Shown: piece after piece, positions 62,901 through 64,000 of the stretch | Position numbering within the stretch: the first letter of the stretch is position 1 | Layout of the letters: the number at the start of each line of letters is the position of its first letter | Source: Lumbricus terrestris | Taxonomy: Eukaryota > Annelida > Clitellata > Crassiclitellata > Lumbricidae | Assembly: GCA_949752735.1 (NCBI GenBank) | Contig: OX457047.1 | Location: 41,812,945-41,876,944 of the forward strand | Reading direction: 5' to 3' | Length of the DNA stretch: 64,000 nt | Notes under the pieces: model-generated | Database searches by the model: none | What the model was told of the DNA's origin: nothing | The model's input: the letters and a program-made list of their open reading frames with translations, nothing else | Made by a program: the position numbers and the translations under genes

Positions 62901-63709
62901 TAGATAGGAACAACCAGGTCACCTTGTGTGGCAGAGCGAAGGAATCCATGGATAAGTTTTTAAGTTACATTTATAAGTTACATAAGTTATTCTGGTTACC
63001 AGAACTGTTGGTCAACTTTATAAAGCTTCTGTGTAGAGGCCAATAAACTTATTATTATTATTTCTATTTAAAAAAATTGTGCACAATGCTGTGCAGAAAT
63101 GCAAGTATTGATCGGAAATGTACCTTTATATCTGTCAATTACAGTGCAGGTACCATATATGCTGCGAACAAAAAGGAACTGCGAAATAGTTTTAAATAAA
63201 TCAGTTAATCGGTGATCAGAGAAATATACAGAACTTTGGATATCCATGAGCATGAAAGCACTTGAGTCTTGAGCTGCTTTTTGAAGGAAGGAAGTGAATT
63301 TGAACTATGAAGAGAGAGAGTCAATTCCATTGCCTGAGTGCAGATGCTTGCAAACCCATTGTAATATATTATTATTGTTCTGCATTTCGGTTTGAACTAA
63401 GAAAAAGACCTTTTTCAACTTGGTTGTTTTTGTCGTTTTTCTTAATTTATTTGTTAATCTGTTGCTTAATAGAGGTGTGCTAAATGGCGGGTCTTCGGTT
63501 CGTATGTTATAGTTTTTGTGTCGCTTTAAAAAATTTATTTGCTAATATGTTGCTTAATAGAGGTGTGCTAAATAGCGTCTTTGGTCGTCTGTGTGTTACA
63601 GTTCTTCGCCAGCTGATGACCTATGGTTTCAGTAGGTTAGAGAAGAATGCGTCTGCGATGGATTTCATGCGACTTGTCCTTCAACGAATAGACCACTTCC
63701 TGAAAGCCA
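59823..63709 (+). CDS. IPO11: Importin-11, N-terminal part (five coding exons, continues beyond window)
   Basis: Importin-11 is a beta-karyopherin that carries cargo such as ubiquitin-conjugating enzymes of the UBE2E class and ribosomal protein L12 into the nucleus in a RanGTP-dependent way. Exons 59,823-59,960, 60,593-60,693, 61,423-61,699, 62,493-62,625 and 63,602-63,709 join in one frame (intron phases 0,2,0,1, then 1 at the last donor) to about 252 residues. Recognisable stretches: VLKPAEHQLKSWESQPGFYS, the start of the importin-beta N-terminal domain; VRWLAVLYFKNGVDRYWRR; AISEEEKSTLRSQLIASF; KIARLDCPRYWPELIP; DLLRQHRAMLVFYHV; DRSILVLKVLRQLMTYGF. They follow the vertebrate protein colinearly from its start, as I know it. 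The first Met is favoured over an in-frame ATG at 59,787 because a splice acceptor lies between them. The full protein is near 970 residues, so about three quarters lie beyond the window. Confidence 0.95.
60058..60236. repeat. 20-bp tandem repeat in intron 2
   Basis: About nine copies of GTACCATCTCACGTATCATT with ATG/ACG and one TTGCG variant. All three plus-strand frames are open, giving meaningless VPSHVSLYH-type readings. Confidence 0.95.
60593..60693 (+). CDS. IPO11: IPO11 coding exon 2
   Basis: After TATTTTTTTTAG: SAFLKHDMDVSVRWLAVLYF, KNGVDRYWRRNAP, then two bases. The donor AAG|GTATTA leads into an (ATT)n run. Confidence 0.95.
60694..61422. other. IPO11 intron, unassigned
   Basis: (ATT)n at 60,696-60,726, then A/T-rich sequence without recognised features. 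Confidence 0.5.
61423..61699 (+). CDS. IPO11: IPO11 coding exon 3
   Basis: After TTTCTTCGGCAG: S-AISEEEKSTLRSQLIASF, QLSVLIGKIARLDCPRYW, PELIPVLLDAVRVNDLLRQH and ASRRCEGEIKVFEE. The donor is GAG|GTAAGT. Frame-shifted ATG readings across this exon are shadows. Confidence 0.95.
61861..62033 (-). mobile_element. tRNA-headed SINE in intron
   Basis: Reverse copy from TAGCGCCCCTTCAAGATTTC through CTCAGAGTCGCTCCCAACTA to TGGATTCGAACCTGGAATAA; the A-box end is missing. It is followed by an opposite-strand tail ending GAATGAATGAATAATAATAA. Confidence 0.8.
62098..62220 (+). pseudogene. Retroelement-type C-terminal scrap
   Basis: RKTGDTRETSYLFQRIAILI, QRFNVIAFQGTF, SPDLDEF then TAG. Same family as 16,491-16,926 and 48,658-48,747. 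It begins at an (AAT)n run, as the other copies do. Confidence 0.65.
62493..62625 (+). CDS. IPO11: IPO11 coding exon 4
   Basis: After CTGGATCTGTAG: LTSNIFSFMFSMWETNNNNF, FSAIQSRESFAAGVALDRSI, LVLK and one base before GTAGGA. It was found by looking for the NF-S-W...LERTLLSLKVL segment missing between exons 3 and 5. An (AAT)n/(GAT) run at 62,418-62,478 lies just before the acceptor. Confidence 0.9.
62690..62880 (-). pseudogene. L2-like LINE terminus and 3' tail (subfamily B) in intron
   Basis: Minus strand SLRNELLCLSLPSS, then in another frame KRLKTILSDCGLELSGRERL with TGA, then TGGCGCTATATAAATTCATG. Confidence 0.75.
62881..63601. other. IPO11 intron with a short duplication
   Basis: TTATTTGTTAATCTGTTGCT-TAATAGAGGTGTGCTAAATGGCG at 63,449 recurs as TTATTTGCTAATATGTTGCT-TAATAGAGGTGTGCTAAATAGCG at 63,535, a local duplication of about 86 bp right before exon 5. 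Confidence 0.6.
63602..63709 (+). CDS. IPO11: IPO11 coding exon 5
   Basis: After CTGTGTGTTACAG: (G)TT LRQLMTYGFSRLEKNASAMD, FMRLVLQRIDHFLKA and one base before GTAAGT. Confidence 0.93.
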
Positions 63710-63740
63710 GTAAGTCAAGATTGCATTGTGTTGTATTTAA

Positions 63741-64000
63741 TAATTTATAAAGCGCCTCTGGTAGGGTGAACCGTTCAGAGGTGCTCCCAGTGCACAATAC
63801 CCTGCGAGAAGAAGCAGTTTTTGAGAAGAGACAAGGCAGCTGAGAGACTGCCAGACAGAAGTGTAAAGCGAGCAGAAGGCGAAAGCACATTCCAAAGAGA
63901 ATTATCAATTGATGCAAATGATTGAGACTGAGCCATAGCAGTTGGTAGACTGAGCAACCAAGAGGTCAAGTCTGTTGGATGAATGAAGTGCATGGACGGT
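63741..64000 (-). pseudogene. L2-like LINE C-terminal fragment and tail (subfamily C)
   Basis: Minus strand TAMAQSQSFASIDNSLWN, VLSPSARFTLLSGSLSAALS, LLKNCFFSQGIVHWEHL with TGA inside the block GGGAGCACCTCTGAACGG, then AGAGGCGCTTTATAAATT. It runs off the right edge of the window. Confidence 0.85.

Overview
This is a window of an animal nuclear genome. It holds spliced genes with GT/AG introns, a recognisable importin-11 gene, L2/CR1-like LINE reverse transcriptase remnants, tRNA-derived SINEs, hAT-type DNA transposons and a very heavy microsatellite load. The repeat spectrum suggests a marine invertebrate, possibly a deuterostome such as an echinoderm or hemichordate, but the species cannot be fixed from sequence alone. 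Nothing bacterial or phage-like is present.

Layout. Bases 1-34,100 contain no host gene I can name. They are mobile-element debris, simple repeats and three large duplications: a 1,733-bp tandem duplication at 2.6-6.05 kb, a diverged triplicated element at 9.4-10.3 kb, and a tandem array of about 1.08 kb units at 17.5-21.9 kb. Bases 34,124-50,033 hold eight exons of a plus-strand gene. I assembled them by eye from splice sites and reading-frame continuity. The roughly 405-residue product is built from four diverged copies of a domain of about 100 residues that I do not recognise, and it ends in CALM, a CaaX-like prenylation signal. Its introns carry a nested pair of hAT elements with perfect 8-bp target duplications, a more than 700-bp CTA array, LINE and SINE copies, and a duplicated 3' splice site. 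Bases 50-58 kb are intergenic and carry minisatellites, several MITEs, two decayed LINE reverse transcriptase regions and a small ORF split by a hAT-like MITE. Bases 58.3-64 kb hold the 5' part of importin-11 (five coding exons, continuing past the window).

Recurring repeat families: (1) L2/CR1-like LINEs whose 3' block GGGAGCGCCTCTGAGTAG...GGGGCGCTATATAAA is shared with (2) a tRNA-headed SINE; (3) a second tRNA-headed SINE with an (AAT)n tail; (4) a short dispersed element with the box CAGGCTTGGGACTGGCA and, usually 80-250 bp away, the motif TTTAAAGGTGTCTAA, about twenty copies; (5) a hairpin element GGATGGATCCAGA...GAGGGC...GCCCTC; (6) hAT-like elements with 8-bp target duplications. SINE and LINE tails repeatedly run into GAAT or AAT microsatellites, which suggests that the insertions seeded much of the simple repeat. 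Long translated frames across microsatellites were judged non-coding.
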